A stretch of 64,000 nt of DNA from Alkalibacter rhizosphaerae (GTDB taxonomy: Bacteria; Bacillota; Clostridia; Eubacteriales; Alkalibacteraceae). The DNA is taken from the NCBI RefSeq assembly GCF_017352215.1, contig NZ_CP071444.1, positions 930,001 to 994,000 on the forward strand. Reading direction: 5' to 3'. The notes below the pieces were generated by a model. It worked only from the letters and a program-made list of their open reading frames with translations, ran no database searches and had not been told where the DNA came from. A program made the position numbers and the translations under genes. Of the stretch, positions 17,190 to 24,284 are shown piece after piece (positions within the stretch are counted from its first letter, which is position 1; each line of letters opens with the position of its first letter).

Positions 17190-18095
17190 CTATCTTAATT
17201 CATTTGAACCTTGGATCCGCCAGAAGACCCCCATGGTTTTTTCATATACATCTCTGATGGCGATCCCGGCAGGTCCGGTTTCTCCCGCCATGGTCTTTCC
17301 TTGATTGACCGCCTCTACAACTTTCTGGTCAAATGGTATCTCCCCCACCAAGGGGATCTGATTGTTTTGACAATACCTTCGGATCTCTTCCGTTTTTTCC
17401 TTGTTGGTGTCCGCCTTGTTGATGCACAAAGCCACTGGCGTTTGAAATTTTGAAGCAGTGGCAACGATTCGATCCAGATCACTAAGACCGGAGACCGACG
17501 GTTCCGCCACTACCAATACCATGTGGACACCGCTGATGCTGGCTATGACTGGACACCCGATCCCGGGAGAACCGTCCAGAATGGCAAACCCTTCCTTTGG
17601 TGCCGCTTTGATCAGGTTCTGCTTGACTTCCGACACCAGTTTCCCGGAAGTCCCGCTGCCCATTTTCAAGGTAGCGGTGGAAAAGACACGGCCATTTCGA
17701 AACAATTCCAATGCTCCATCTACGCTGGGCATCATGGAAACGGCACCTACCGGGCAGACGTAAACGCAGACTCCGCAGCCTTCGCATCCAAAATCGCTCA
17801 CTTTATACTGGTCTTTATTTTCATTCGTAGACGGTAAAAAATCGATGGCGTCAAAAACGCAGTTGCGCTGGCACAATCCACAATTGATGCACGTTTCGCT
17901 GTCGATGAGGGCTTTGTCCATCCCCATATAATCGAATCGCTCCGGGGCATTGGCTTGCTTCAATACCAAATGCATATTGGGTGCATCCACATCACAATCC
18001 GCTACTGCCTTGGCTTGGGACAATTCCACAAAGGTACCGGCCACTGTCGTTTTCCCGGTTCCACCTTTACCGCTCAATACCAACAACTGTTTCAT
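17190..18095 (-). CDS. MinD/ParA-type ATPase with inserted 2[4Fe-4S] ferredoxin domain (second of pair)
   Basis: A soluble 301-residue P-loop ATPase. Walker A LSGKGGTGKTTVAGTFVEL is at residues 6-24. A bacterial ferredoxin module is inserted at about 63-110 with two C-x2-C-x2-C-x3-C sets (CINCGLCQRNC and CEGCGVCVYVC, each completed by CP or CVF). The catalytic GSPGIGCPV loop follows. The start at 18095 has a GGAGGTG site; the longer frame has none. It overlaps the upstream paralogue by 29 bases. Such pairs occur in many anaerobes; the role, probably electron- or cluster-linked, is not established. Confidence 0.9.
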   Translation of the reverse strand: MKQLLVLSGKGGTGKTTVAGTFVELSQAKAVADCDVDAPNMHLVLKQANAPERFDYMGMDKALIDSETCINCGLCQRNCVFDAIDFLPSTNENKDQYKVSDFGCEGCGVCVYVCPVGAVSMMPSVDGALELFRNGRVFSTATLKMGSGTSGKLVSEVKQNLIKAAPKEGFAILDGSPGIGCPVIASISGVHMVLVVAEPSVSGLSDLDRIVATASKFQTPVALCINKADTNKEKTEEIRRYCQNNQIPLVGEIPFDQKVVEAVNQGKTMAGETGPAGIAIRDVYEKTMGVFWRIQGSNELR

Positions 18096-18951
18096 GTCCC
18101 ACCTCCTTTGCGATCCTCGATGCCATTTCTTCGAAAATGGTCCGGTATTCTTCCTTTTCCCAAACGACGATCTTTCCATCAGAATTCAACTTGCCCAGTT
18201 CCGGATCAAAATCAAGTTTTGCCAGTATGGGGATTTTGTTTTCTTCGCAATATTTCTCCGACGGATTCTTCGAATCGGTGCACTTGTTCAAAACGACGCC
18301 ATAGGGTATGTGAAACAAAGATACCAATTCATGGACCAAGGCCAGATTATGGGCGCCAAAAATAGTCGGTTCCGCCACCAATACACAGTAATCTGCATCC
18401 TTGATGCTTTCCATGACGATGCAAGCACTTCCAGGTGGACAGTCGGTCATCACCAGTCTTTTTTCCTTGTGGCTTTTTTTCAACAATTCCTTGATGATGG
18501 GGATACCGGATGCTTTTCCAATTTCCAAACTGCCTGAATAAACGTGGATCCCTTGATGTTTTCCTGTACTCACCGTTCCCACCGTCGAATTATTGAAGGT
18601 GATGGCATTGGTGGGGCATACAAGTCCGCAACCCAAACAGCTATGACAGATGTTTTCAAATACTTTTACCTTTTCATTGATGTAGGCCAGTGCATAAAAA
18701 CGACAGAAATCCACACATTCCCTGCAACCGTTGCACAAATCATCATTAACCTGTGGAATGGGGGAATATACCTGGGTCTTTGCTTCTTTTTCCATGGGAA
18801 AATACAAATGTCCGTTTGGTTCTTCCACATCGCAATCCACGTATGCACTATCGGCTTGAAGGGCCGCCAAATTTACGGAAACCAGGGTTTTCCCAGTACC
18901 ACCCTTTCCGCTAAGCACGGCAATTCGAAACCCTTTTTCTTTATTTTCCAT
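18067..18951 (-). CDS. MinD/ParA-type ATPase with inserted 2[4Fe-4S] ferredoxin domain (first of pair)
   Basis: A paralogue of the next gene, 294 residues. Walker A LSGKGGTGKTLVSVNLAAL is near residues 14-32. The ferredoxin insert contains CNGCRECVDFC and CHSCLGCGLVCP. The DCPPGSACIVMES loop matches the MinD switch II. It overlaps the preceding NifX-like gene by 11 bases and the following paralogue by 29, so the two ATPases are probably made together and may form a heterodimer. Confidence 0.9.
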   Translation of the reverse strand: MENKEKGFRIAVLSGKGGTGKTLVSVNLAALQADSAYVDCDVEEPNGHLYFPMEKEAKTQVYSPIPQVNDDLCNGCRECVDFCRFYALAYINEKVKVFENICHSCLGCGLVCPTNAITFNNSTVGTVSTGKHQGIHVYSGSLEIGKASGIPIIKELLKKSHKEKRLVMTDCPPGSACIVMESIKDADYCVLVAEPTIFGAHNLALVHELVSLFHIPYGVVLNKCTDSKNPSEKYCEENKIPILAKLDFDPELGKLNSDGKIVVWEKEEYRTIFEEMASRIAKEVGHETVVGIER

Positions 18952-19300
18952 GATATCCCGGATGGATCTCTTCCAAAAGATCCAGTTCCGTTTCCTGAAA
19001 TGCTTTGATATTCTCCAACATGTCTTCGCTCTTCGTCCGAAAAATTTCGATGCCTGCCGGTTCTAGGACCTGGGCCGCGTTCTCCCCGCAACGAGGTGCC
19101 AAAACGGCTTTTACGCCTTTATCCACCAACAGCTGAGCTGCTTTGATCCCCGCTCCACCAGGACTATTTGCCGCCGTATTTTCCATAAAATGAAGTTCTT
19201 CGCTCAGTGTGTCAAAAATGGCGTACCACGGAGCTCTTCCAAACGAGGGACAAATGCCTGCTTCGGATCTTTGTTCATTTGCCGGTATTGCGATTTTCAT
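18941..19300 (-). CDS. NifX/NifB-like cofactor-binding family protein
   Basis: A 119-residue Nitro_FeMo-Co-fold protein starting MKIAIPANEQRSEAGICPSF and with SPGGAGIKAAQLLVDKGVKA as the glycine-rich loop. The His-Phe-Gly-His-Cys motif of the other NifX copy is replaced here by CPSFGRAPWY, so its metal site differs. The start at 19300 follows GGAGAG; it overlaps the DUF134 gene by 26 bases. The C-terminal tail (EDMLENIKAFQETELDLLEE) is helical. Confidence 0.87.
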   Translation of the reverse strand: MKIAIPANEQRSEAGICPSFGRAPWYAIFDTLSEELHFMENTAANSPGGAGIKAAQLLVDKGVKAVLAPRCGENAAQVLEPAGIEIFRTKSEDMLENIKAFQETELDLLEEIHPGYHGK

Positions 19301-19646
19301 TGTCTTCCACTCTCCTTCTTCTACAATATCCACACCCTGGACGGTCCACGTCTTCACATATCCGGTATTCTCCACCTTCAATACGCAAGACCCTTCCTTC
19401 CACCAGGGACTGTGCCAATTTTTTTCTTGCTTCGTTGTATATGCGCTGCACCGTTGTTCGTGCAACATTCATTTGGTTTGCACAATCTTCCTGCATCAAC
19501 CCTTCCAGGTCGATAAGTCGAATGGTTTCATATTCATCCACGGTCATGATTACCGGTTCCAGCATATTTCCGGATGCATCCATGGGGCCGAATCGCTTGC
19601 TGTCCGGCACGCCACAAACTCTTCTCCATTTGATCGGTCTTGGCAT
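19275..19646 (-). CDS. DUF134 (UPF0251) family DNA-binding protein
   Basis: A 123-residue protein starting MPRPIKWRRVCGVPDSKRFG, the family signature, with a sigma-70 region 4-like helix-turn-helix (MTVDEYETIRLIDLEGLMQE, then MNVARTTVQRIYNEARKKLA). Cys residues at the C-terminus (ICEDVDRPGCGYCRRR) may bind metal. The start has an AAAGGAG site. It is the first gene of the NifX/MinD/Mrp cluster and probably its regulator: a perfect 11-bp inverted repeat brackets its promoter. Confidence 0.9.
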   Translation of the reverse strand: MPRPIKWRRVCGVPDSKRFGPMDASGNMLEPVIMTVDEYETIRLIDLEGLMQEDCANQMNVARTTVQRIYNEARKKLAQSLVEGRVLRIEGGEYRICEDVDRPGCGYCRRRRVEDNENRNTGK

Positions 19647-19671
19647 TTTATCTCCTTTCCATCCAGTTATG

Positions 19672-19720
19672 GACATATGTTCTTTACTATGTATTATACG
19701 CCGTTGTGAACATATGTCAA
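19672..19720 (-). promoter_or_regulatory. Promoter and palindromic operator of the DUF134/NifX/Mrp cluster
   Basis: On the minus strand TTGACA (19715-19720) and TATAAT (19693-19698) are spaced by 16 bases. The exact inverted repeat GACATATGTTC/GAACATATGTC (19672-19682 and 19708-19718) covers the -35 box on one side and the start of transcription on the other, a geometry typical of autorepression. Confidence 0.85.
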
Positions 19721-19751
19721 TAAACAATGCAAAAAAAGAACGGAGGACGGC

Positions 19752-19797
19752 GAAATGGGGACGGTGACCTTTGCAAAAAAGTCACCGTCCCCATTTC
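19752..19797. repeat. Palindromic repeat, copy 4
   Basis: GAAATGGGGACGGTGAC and its complement enclose a slightly mismatched centre. It lies between the start of the DUF134 cluster and the end of the downstream amino-acid ABC operon and is the fourth copy of the family first seen at 2091. Confidence 0.88.
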
Positions 19798-19811
19798 CAC
19801 CATCTCTACAT

Positions 19812-20543
19812 TCAGACCAGGATCTCTCCTAAAAAAGCCTGCAATCGTTCATGTTTTGGATTTTCAAAGATCTCTTCTGGCGTTCCTTCCTCTGCGACAA
19901 GTCCGTCATGGAGAAAAATCACCCGGTCTGCCACTTCCTTGGCAAAACCCATTTCGTGGGTGACCACGATCATGGTTCGACCCTCTTCCGCCAGGTCTTT
20001 CATGACTTTCAGCACCTCGCCCACCAACTCCGGATCTAATGCGGAAGTGGGCTCGTCAAACAAGATGACCCGTGGTTCCATGGCCAGGGATCGTGCAATG
20101 GCCACCCGCTGCTGCTGTCCACCGGAAAGCATCTCCGGATAAACGTCCGCTTTATCGGCGATCCCGACTTTTTCAAGCAACTCCATGGCCAGCTTACGCG
20201 CCTTATCCTTCTCCATCTTTTTCACCGTTACCGGCCCTTCCATGACGTTTTCGATAACGCTCATGTGGGGAAAAAGATTGAATCGCTGGAACACCATGCC
20301 CACCTTTTGACGGATCTTGTTGATGCCGTCTTCGGTTTCATCCACCGGCTCTCCGTCGATCCAGATCTCCCCTTCCGTTTTTTTCTCCAAATAATTGATG
20401 CATCGAAGGAGGGTGCTTTTCCCGGAGCCGCTGGCTCCGATCAAGCAGACCACATCGCTTTCCTCTACGGTCAAATCAATGCCCTTCAATACTTCCAAAT
20501 CACCAAAATACTTGTGTAGATCTTTTATTTCGATCATGCTCAT
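19812..20543 (-). CDS. Polar amino-acid ABC transporter ATP-binding protein
   Basis: A 243-residue GlnQ/HisP-type ATPase. Walker A is [18 protein letters not shown], the signature is [17 protein letters not shown], Walker B is [14 protein letters not shown], and the His switch is in [16 protein letters not shown]. It overlaps the permease stop by four bases. It is the third gene of the second amino-acid importer (receptor, permease, ATPase). Confidence 0.95.
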   Translation of the reverse strand: MSMIEIKDLHKYFGDLEVLKGIDLTVEESDVVCLIGASGSGKSTLLRCINYLEKKTEGEIWIDGEPVDETEDGINKIRQKVGMVFQRFNLFPHMSVIENVMEGPVTVKKMEKDKARKLAMELLEKVGIADKADVYPEMLSGGQQQRVAIARSLAMEPRVILFDEPTSALDPELVGEVLKVMKDLAEEGRTMIVVTHEMGFAKEVADRVIFLHDGLVAEEGTPEEIFENPKHERLQAFLGEILV

Positions 20544-21211
20544 CCTCGAACACCTACTTTCAATTTCGTTTCCAGTCGCTGCAGCAGGTTGGCCAGACCC
20601 ATGGTAATGATCAGGTAATAGGATCCTGCCACAAAGAAGATGGGAAATACATCAAAGGTGGCTGCAACGTATTGACGTGCCAGCAACATGGTCTCTGTAA
20701 TGGTGATGACACTGGCCAGTGACGAATCTTTCACGGCTATGATGAATTGATTTCCCAAGGCCGGAATGGAACGTCGAAAGGCCTGGGGCAAAACCACTCG
20801 TCTCAAAGCCTGTACCCTGGTCATACCAAGAGATCTGGCAGCCTCCCGCTGACCAAAGTGGATCGATTCAATGGCCCCTCGAAATATTTCACTGATGTAA
20901 GCTCCGTTGTGAAGGGCCAATCCGATGACGGCCGATGGGAACCGGTCGATCTCGATGCCCATTCCAGGCAGTCCGTAAAAGATGAACCACAGCTGCAGCA
21001 GCAATGGTGTCCCTCGAATTATGGTGATGTATATGTTCATAAGAAATGTCAGCGGCTTCTTCTTGGCCAACTTCAATACCGCCACAAGCAAACCGATGAC
21101 TGTACCCAGCAGAATGGACAAGAATGCCAATTGCAGGGTGGTGATCACGCCTGGTATGAATTTAGGCGTGAATTCTACGACCGTTTTAAAAAAATCAATG
21201 ATTGGATCCAT
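20540..21211 (-). CDS. Polar amino-acid ABC transporter permease
   Basis: A 223-residue membrane subunit with an N-terminal hydrophobic segment (about 20-45) and the family loop [20 protein letters not shown] followed by [17 protein letters not shown]. It is the partner of the ATPase that overlaps its end and of the receptor gene 104 bases upstream, from which it is separated by a hairpin. Confidence 0.94.
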   Translation of the reverse strand: MDPIIDFFKTVVEFTPKFIPGVITTLQLAFLSILLGTVIGLLVAVLKLAKKKPLTFLMNIYITIIRGTPLLLQLWFIFYGLPGMGIEIDRFPSAVIGLALHNGAYISEIFRGAIESIHFGQREAARSLGMTRVQALRRVVLPQAFRRSIPALGNQFIIAVKDSSLASVITITETMLLARQYVAATFDVFPIFFVAGSYYLIITMGLANLLQRLETKLKVGVRG

Positions 21212-21260
21212 AACTTCTCCTTTTCAAATCTATCTCATTTTTTTCGATTTCAAGCTTATT

Positions 21261-21294
21261 TTTCCCCGCACCGACCAATGTCGATGCGGGGAAA
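21261..21294 (-). terminator. Intra-operon hairpin between receptor and permease genes
   Basis: The stem CCCCGCA...TGCGGGG with extra inner pairs (TCGAC/GTCGG) reads towards the permease and is followed by A-rich rather than T-rich sequence. It may protect or attenuate the transcript so the receptor is made in excess, a common arrangement in ABC importers. Confidence 0.55.
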
Positions 21295-21314
21295 CAAAGC
21301 TTTCTAGTTGCTTT

Positions 21315-22112
21315 TTAGTATTGGATCTCCAACAAATTGACATCAAACCATTTCTCACTGATCTGTGCATAGGTCCCATCTTCAATGATCTCCGCCAATG
21401 CTCCATTTACCGCTTCCAGAAGATCCGTGTCTTCTTTTCGAATGGCAATGGCGATATCTTCACTGTATAGCATATCGCCTACTGGCTCAATCTCCACTCC
21501 GTATTCCTTGGGTGCCTGAAGTCCCACAAATATACCGGTGACCAATCCATCGGAACGACCTTGTTCCGCACTCATAAAATTGTCCACATCACTGGAGAAT
21601 TGAAGAATTTCTTCAATATTGTCCATGTCCTGCAATGCTTCATGGAAGGTGGTCCCCGTCACGACACCTACCTTTCCATCGACCAGGTCTTCAATGCTGG
21701 TCAACCCGGAATCGACCGGCGCAAAGAATTGTGCTCCATCATAATAATACGGATCCGTGAAGTTCACTTGTTCCAATCGGTCCGGTGTTATGGCCATGGA
21801 ACCGATGATCATGTCAAATCGATTTCCAGTAAGACCTCCAACGATGCCGTCCCACTCCGTCGTGATGGGAACGGCAGTGACTCCCAGTTTCTCTGCAATG
21901 GCGTTGGCGATGTCGATGTCGAATCCTGCAAGATCTCCATTGTCATCGATAAAGTTGAAAGGCGGATAAGCACCCGTCATGGCGAAGCTCATTTCCCCTT
22001 CCTCCAAGATCCGTTCATAAGTGGTTTGGTCTTCATCCCCACCGGAACATCCCACCAACATGGCAAGACTCAACAATACGACCAACAGCATGATTCCAAT
22101 TTTCTTTGTCAT
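21315..22112 (-). CDS. Polar amino-acid ABC transporter substrate-binding lipoprotein
   Basis: A 265-residue receptor with a lipoprotein signal peptide (LLSLAMLVGC lipobox, Cys about residue 22). The family 3 binding-protein core has the ligand segment DLAGFDIDIANAIAEKLGV and ends with ISEKWFDVNLLEIQY. The start at 22112 has a GGGGGA ribosome site. It is not a duplicate of the importer at the start of the window, although of the same class. The specific amino acid is unknown. A structured leader lies upstream. Confidence 0.93.
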   Translation of the reverse strand: MTKKIGIMLLVVLLSLAMLVGCSGGDEDQTTYERILEEGEMSFAMTGAYPPFNFIDDNGDLAGFDIDIANAIAEKLGVTAVPITTEWDGIVGGLTGNRFDMIIGSMAITPDRLEQVNFTDPYYYDGAQFFAPVDSGLTSIEDLVDGKVGVVTGTTFHEALQDMDNIEEILQFSSDVDNFMSAEQGRSDGLVTGIFVGLQAPKEYGVEIEPVGDMLYSEDIAIAIRKEDTDLLEAVNGALAEIIEDGTYAQISEKWFDVNLLEIQY

Positions 22113-22195
22113 TTCTTTTCCCCCTATTGTCATTTTATTCAGTTCATACACTTCTATTGCATGGCTTTTGGCCAAAATAGACACGGCAAGCAAAT

Positions 22196-22500
22196 AAAAA
22201 ACACTCCAACTCTATAAATATAGAGTTAGAGTGCATAAGCTTCCCTGAATCATCCAACATCAGTTCACTTCACACCACCTGTCGCATTTGCGGTGGGTAG
22301 TATGGGTTATGACCTTTTGATCCTAACCAGGCCCCAGTTCTACAACGACGATTTTTCCACAGGATTTTCATTTGTTCCCCTTTGGTTCGGATGCTTTTAT
22401 CGATCCCCACGCCGTCAGACACGTGAACGGACTCAAACATCAATTACTGATCCTGCTTACTTCACCAGTTGTTTGGGCTATTCTTTTATAATAACTTACC
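22196..22500 (-). ncRNA. Candidate structured RNA (about 300 nt) with own promoter and terminator
   Basis: A promoter directly after the YraQ-like permease stop (22507-22535) and a strong terminator (22202-22233 plus T6) bound a roughly 300-nt unit that holds no convincing protein. It can fold locally: on the minus strand GGTTAGGATC-AAAA-GGTCATAACC makes a compact hairpin and CCACCGC-AAAT-GCGACAGGTGG another, and GTTCAC near the 5' side can pair with GTGAAC near the 3' side. A-rich single-stranded runs (GATAAAAGC, AAAGGGGAACAAATGAAAATCC in part) alternate with stems. It may be a free RNA or the leader of the amino-acid ABC operon. I matched it to no riboswitch class by eye; T-box, SAM, lysine and cobalamin signatures were considered and do not fit. 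Confidence 0.5.
22202..22233 (-). terminator. Terminator ending the 300-nt leader RNA
   Basis: The stem CACTCTAACTCTATA/TATAGAGTTGGAGTG (minus strand, one internal mismatch) is followed by six T residues, 90 bases before the receptor start. Its sequence closely resembles the hairpin at 24208-24239. Confidence 0.85.
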
Positions 22501-22506
22501 TTTTGC

Positions 22507-22535
22507 ATTATAACACTTCTTGTTTTTTTCGTCAA
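22507..22535 (-). promoter_or_regulatory. Promoter of the 300-nt RNA
   Basis: TTGACG (22530-22535) and TATAAT (22507-22512) are separated by exactly 17 bases on the minus strand, starting 13 bases after the permease stop codon. Transcription should begin near 22500. Confidence 0.8.
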
Positions 22536-22548
22536 CTATGCGCAATTA

Positions 22549-23088
22549 TCAGCTGTTCATCTTCACGGCCGTTGCGTAGATCTGGTCCACTTCCTCTTTG
22601 CTGGTGCTTTTGTCCACCAGATGCGCGATGATAAAGATACCCACCATGCTGGCAATCAGGCGGGTGACGGCAAACCTCGTTCCCAATGCCGTCAACTCAA
22701 ATAGAAACATGGGGATCTTGGTGGTGGACCAAGCTCCGATAAAAATCAAAACGTTGGTGAATTTTACCCCTTTTTTCATAAATACGCCTGCCAGGGGAAA
22801 TGCTCCGTACAGAGGACCGGCTGCCGCAGATCCAATAAAAATGGATATAAGGACACCCTTTAAACCACTGCCTTCCCCCATATATTTCATCATGGTTTCT
22901 TTGGGGACCCATACATCCAACAACCCCAGCAGGATGAATATGGGCGGAAGGACCGAAAGCAGTTCCTTGAAACTATACCCGATGGTGTCCAACGCCTTTT
23001 CTCCAGTAGTTGGGGAAAATAGGTACAGTCCGATGGTGACAAGCACCATGACCAACGTGAACCGATATCTCTTTAAAAAGTTCTTCAT
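22549..23088 (-). CDS. Permease, YraQ/DUF318-type, C-terminal half-like
   Basis: A 179-residue membrane protein with about four to five hydrophobic helices, the family G-x-G motif (MKYMGEGSGLKGVLIS) and the conserved small-residue stretch FIGSAAAGPLYGAFPLAGVF. It is the second of two adjacent half-size proteins that together resemble one full YraQ/ArsP-type permease. The four-base overlap (23085-23088) indicates a coupled heteromeric unit. The transported substrate is unknown; related proteins move organoarsenicals or thiosulfate-like ions. Confidence 0.8.
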   Translation of the reverse strand: MKNFLKRYRFTLVMVLVTIGLYLFSPTTGEKALDTIGYSFKELLSVLPPIFILLGLLDVWVPKETMMKYMGEGSGLKGVLISIFIGSAAAGPLYGAFPLAGVFMKKGVKFTNVLIFIGAWSTTKIPMFLFELTALGTRFAVTRLIASMVGIFIIAHLVDKSTSKEEVDQIYATAVKMNS

Positions 23089-23570
23089 ATCTCTCCCATC
23101 ACCTTTCCAATAATAAATGCCACTACAAAAGCATATAAAAATGCCAAGATATTTCTTTTGAAAGTAACCTTTTTCCCGAAAAATTTAGTCTCCAATGGGA
23201 CGGTCACAACGCCCACCATCATCAGGCTGGATACGAAGGCCCCCACCTGCATGTATCCGGCCCCTCCATGCAGCAACAGGGCCGCTGTTGGAAATGCGAT
23301 AAATCCTGGAATGAGGGTGATCCCCCCAACAATGGCAGCCAGTGCAACACCCAACCAACCGGATCCGCTGCCGATAAACCTGCTGATGGTTTGGGGATCA
23401 ATGACGGCCAACATGACCCCAACCAATATAATGATCCCAATAAATTGGGGCATCATATTCTCGATGGACTTTACCGCCTTCATCACACTTTTTTTCGTCT
23501 TCATTTTATCCTTGCTATAGGACAAAATCAGCAATCCGATCGCCAATAAATAAAACATTGCTGTTTGCAT
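23085..23570 (-). CDS. Permease, YraQ/DUF318-type, N-terminal half-like
   Basis: A 161-residue membrane protein with the matching half-motif SRFIGSGSGWLGVALAAIVG and GFIAFPTAALLLHGGAGYMQ. It starts with a hydrophobic helix (residues 2-18) and has about four further segments. It precedes its partner gene with an ATGA overlap and follows the PadR gene by 69 bases, forming a regulator-permease operon. Confidence 0.8.
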   Translation of the reverse strand: MQTAMFYLLAIGLLILSYSKDKMKTKKSVMKAVKSIENMMPQFIGIIILVGVMLAVIDPQTISRFIGSGSGWLGVALAAIVGGITLIPGFIAFPTAALLLHGGAGYMQVGAFVSSLMMVGVVTVPLETKFFGKKVTFKRNILAFLYAFVVAFIIGKVMGEI

Positions 23571-23639
23571 TCTTCTCCTCCTTGTTATCCCTTATCCTTT
23601 TTCAACTTCATCTAACAAATCAACACAAGATCCTACCGG

Positions 23640-24026
23640 TTATTCTGCCTCGTCATCCAGACCGCAGTTCTTTTCGTATACTTCTAAAAATCGTTGGATC
23701 CGCTTTTTCCTTTCCTGAAAAACCATATGCCATTCATTCAAGTCCGATACTCCCTGCGGGGTGATCTCGTAGACCCGTCGATTGGGTCCTCCCTCTCCCT
23801 CTTCCCACTTGGAGATGACCAGACCGCTCTTTTCCATTTTTCGCAAGGTTCGGTACAAGGTGCTGGCATTGAGTTCGTTCGTGTCAAATCCCAGCTGTTC
23901 CAACTGCTCCATCAAACCATACCCATGTGCGCACTGCTTTTTCAACAACAGCAGCAAGCTTGCTTCCAAAAACATTCCCATTCTATGGTCTTTCCCGGGA
24001 CAATGAAACGTTTTGTCATGGTCCAC
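23640..24026 (-). CDS. PadR-family transcriptional regulator
   Basis: A 128-residue winged-helix regulator: LEASLLLLLKKQCAHGYGLM, then NELNASTLYRTLRKMEKSGL and RRVYEITPQGVSDLNEW are the PadR signatures. The N-terminus HCPGKDHR carries Cys and His residues that could sense metal or redox. The start is a GTG at 24026, eight bases after AGAAGG; no closer ATG fits. Probable control target: its own operon with the two permease halves. Upstream the motif AACTATAT occurs twice as a direct repeat near 24075-24100. Confidence 0.88.
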   Translation of the reverse strand: MDHDKTFHCPGKDHRMGMFLEASLLLLLKKQCAHGYGLMEQLEQLGFDTNELNASTLYRTLRKMEKSGLVISKWEEGEGGPNRRVYEITPQGVSDLNEWHMVFQERKKRIQRFLEVYEKNCGLDDEAE

Positions 24027-24137
24027 TTATAAAACCTTCTTTCCTGGATAATTTTTATCTATGTGCACTTCGTATATAGTTGTCATGAATATAGTTTACA
24101 TGCATCTATTCCGTCTGTCAATATACCCTTCGCTTTT

Positions 24138-24166
24138 TTGACAGACTTTTCTTGCTATGATACAAT
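24138..24166 (+). promoter_or_regulatory. Promoter of ablB
   Basis: TTGACA (24138-24143), 17 bases, TACAAT (24161-24166). The predicted start near 24173 leaves only about 35 bases before a terminator hairpin. Confidence 0.75.
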
Positions 24167-24207
24167 ATGCCACGAATTCCATTTGAAACAGTGAATCAGA
24201 TATAAGG

Positions 24208-24250
24208 CACACCAACTCCATCTTTATAGAGTCAGTGTGATCTTTTTTTT
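24208..24250 (+). terminator. Leader terminator in front of ablB
   Basis: An interrupted stem CACAC..ACTC / GAGT..GTGTG at 24208-24239 is followed by eight T residues (24243-24250 with TC before). It lies between the promoter and the ablB start, so it must be read through or regulated for expression. It is similar in sequence to the terminator at 22202-22233 on the other strand. Confidence 0.65.
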
Positions 24251-24284
24251 ACTGAATATTATCGATACGAAGGAAGTGCATTCA

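Noticed and set aside
22273-22425. Short minus-strand ORF inside the 300-nt unit (MFESVHVSDGVGIDKSIR...)
   Set aside because: No ribosome site and no recognisable family; the interval is better explained as structured RNA, though not proven.
22196-22500. T-box, SAM, lysine or cobalamin riboswitch in the 300-nt leader
   Set aside because: The diagnostic conserved boxes (for example the T-box AGGGTGGNACCGCG or the B12 box) are not present; only loose similarity was seen.
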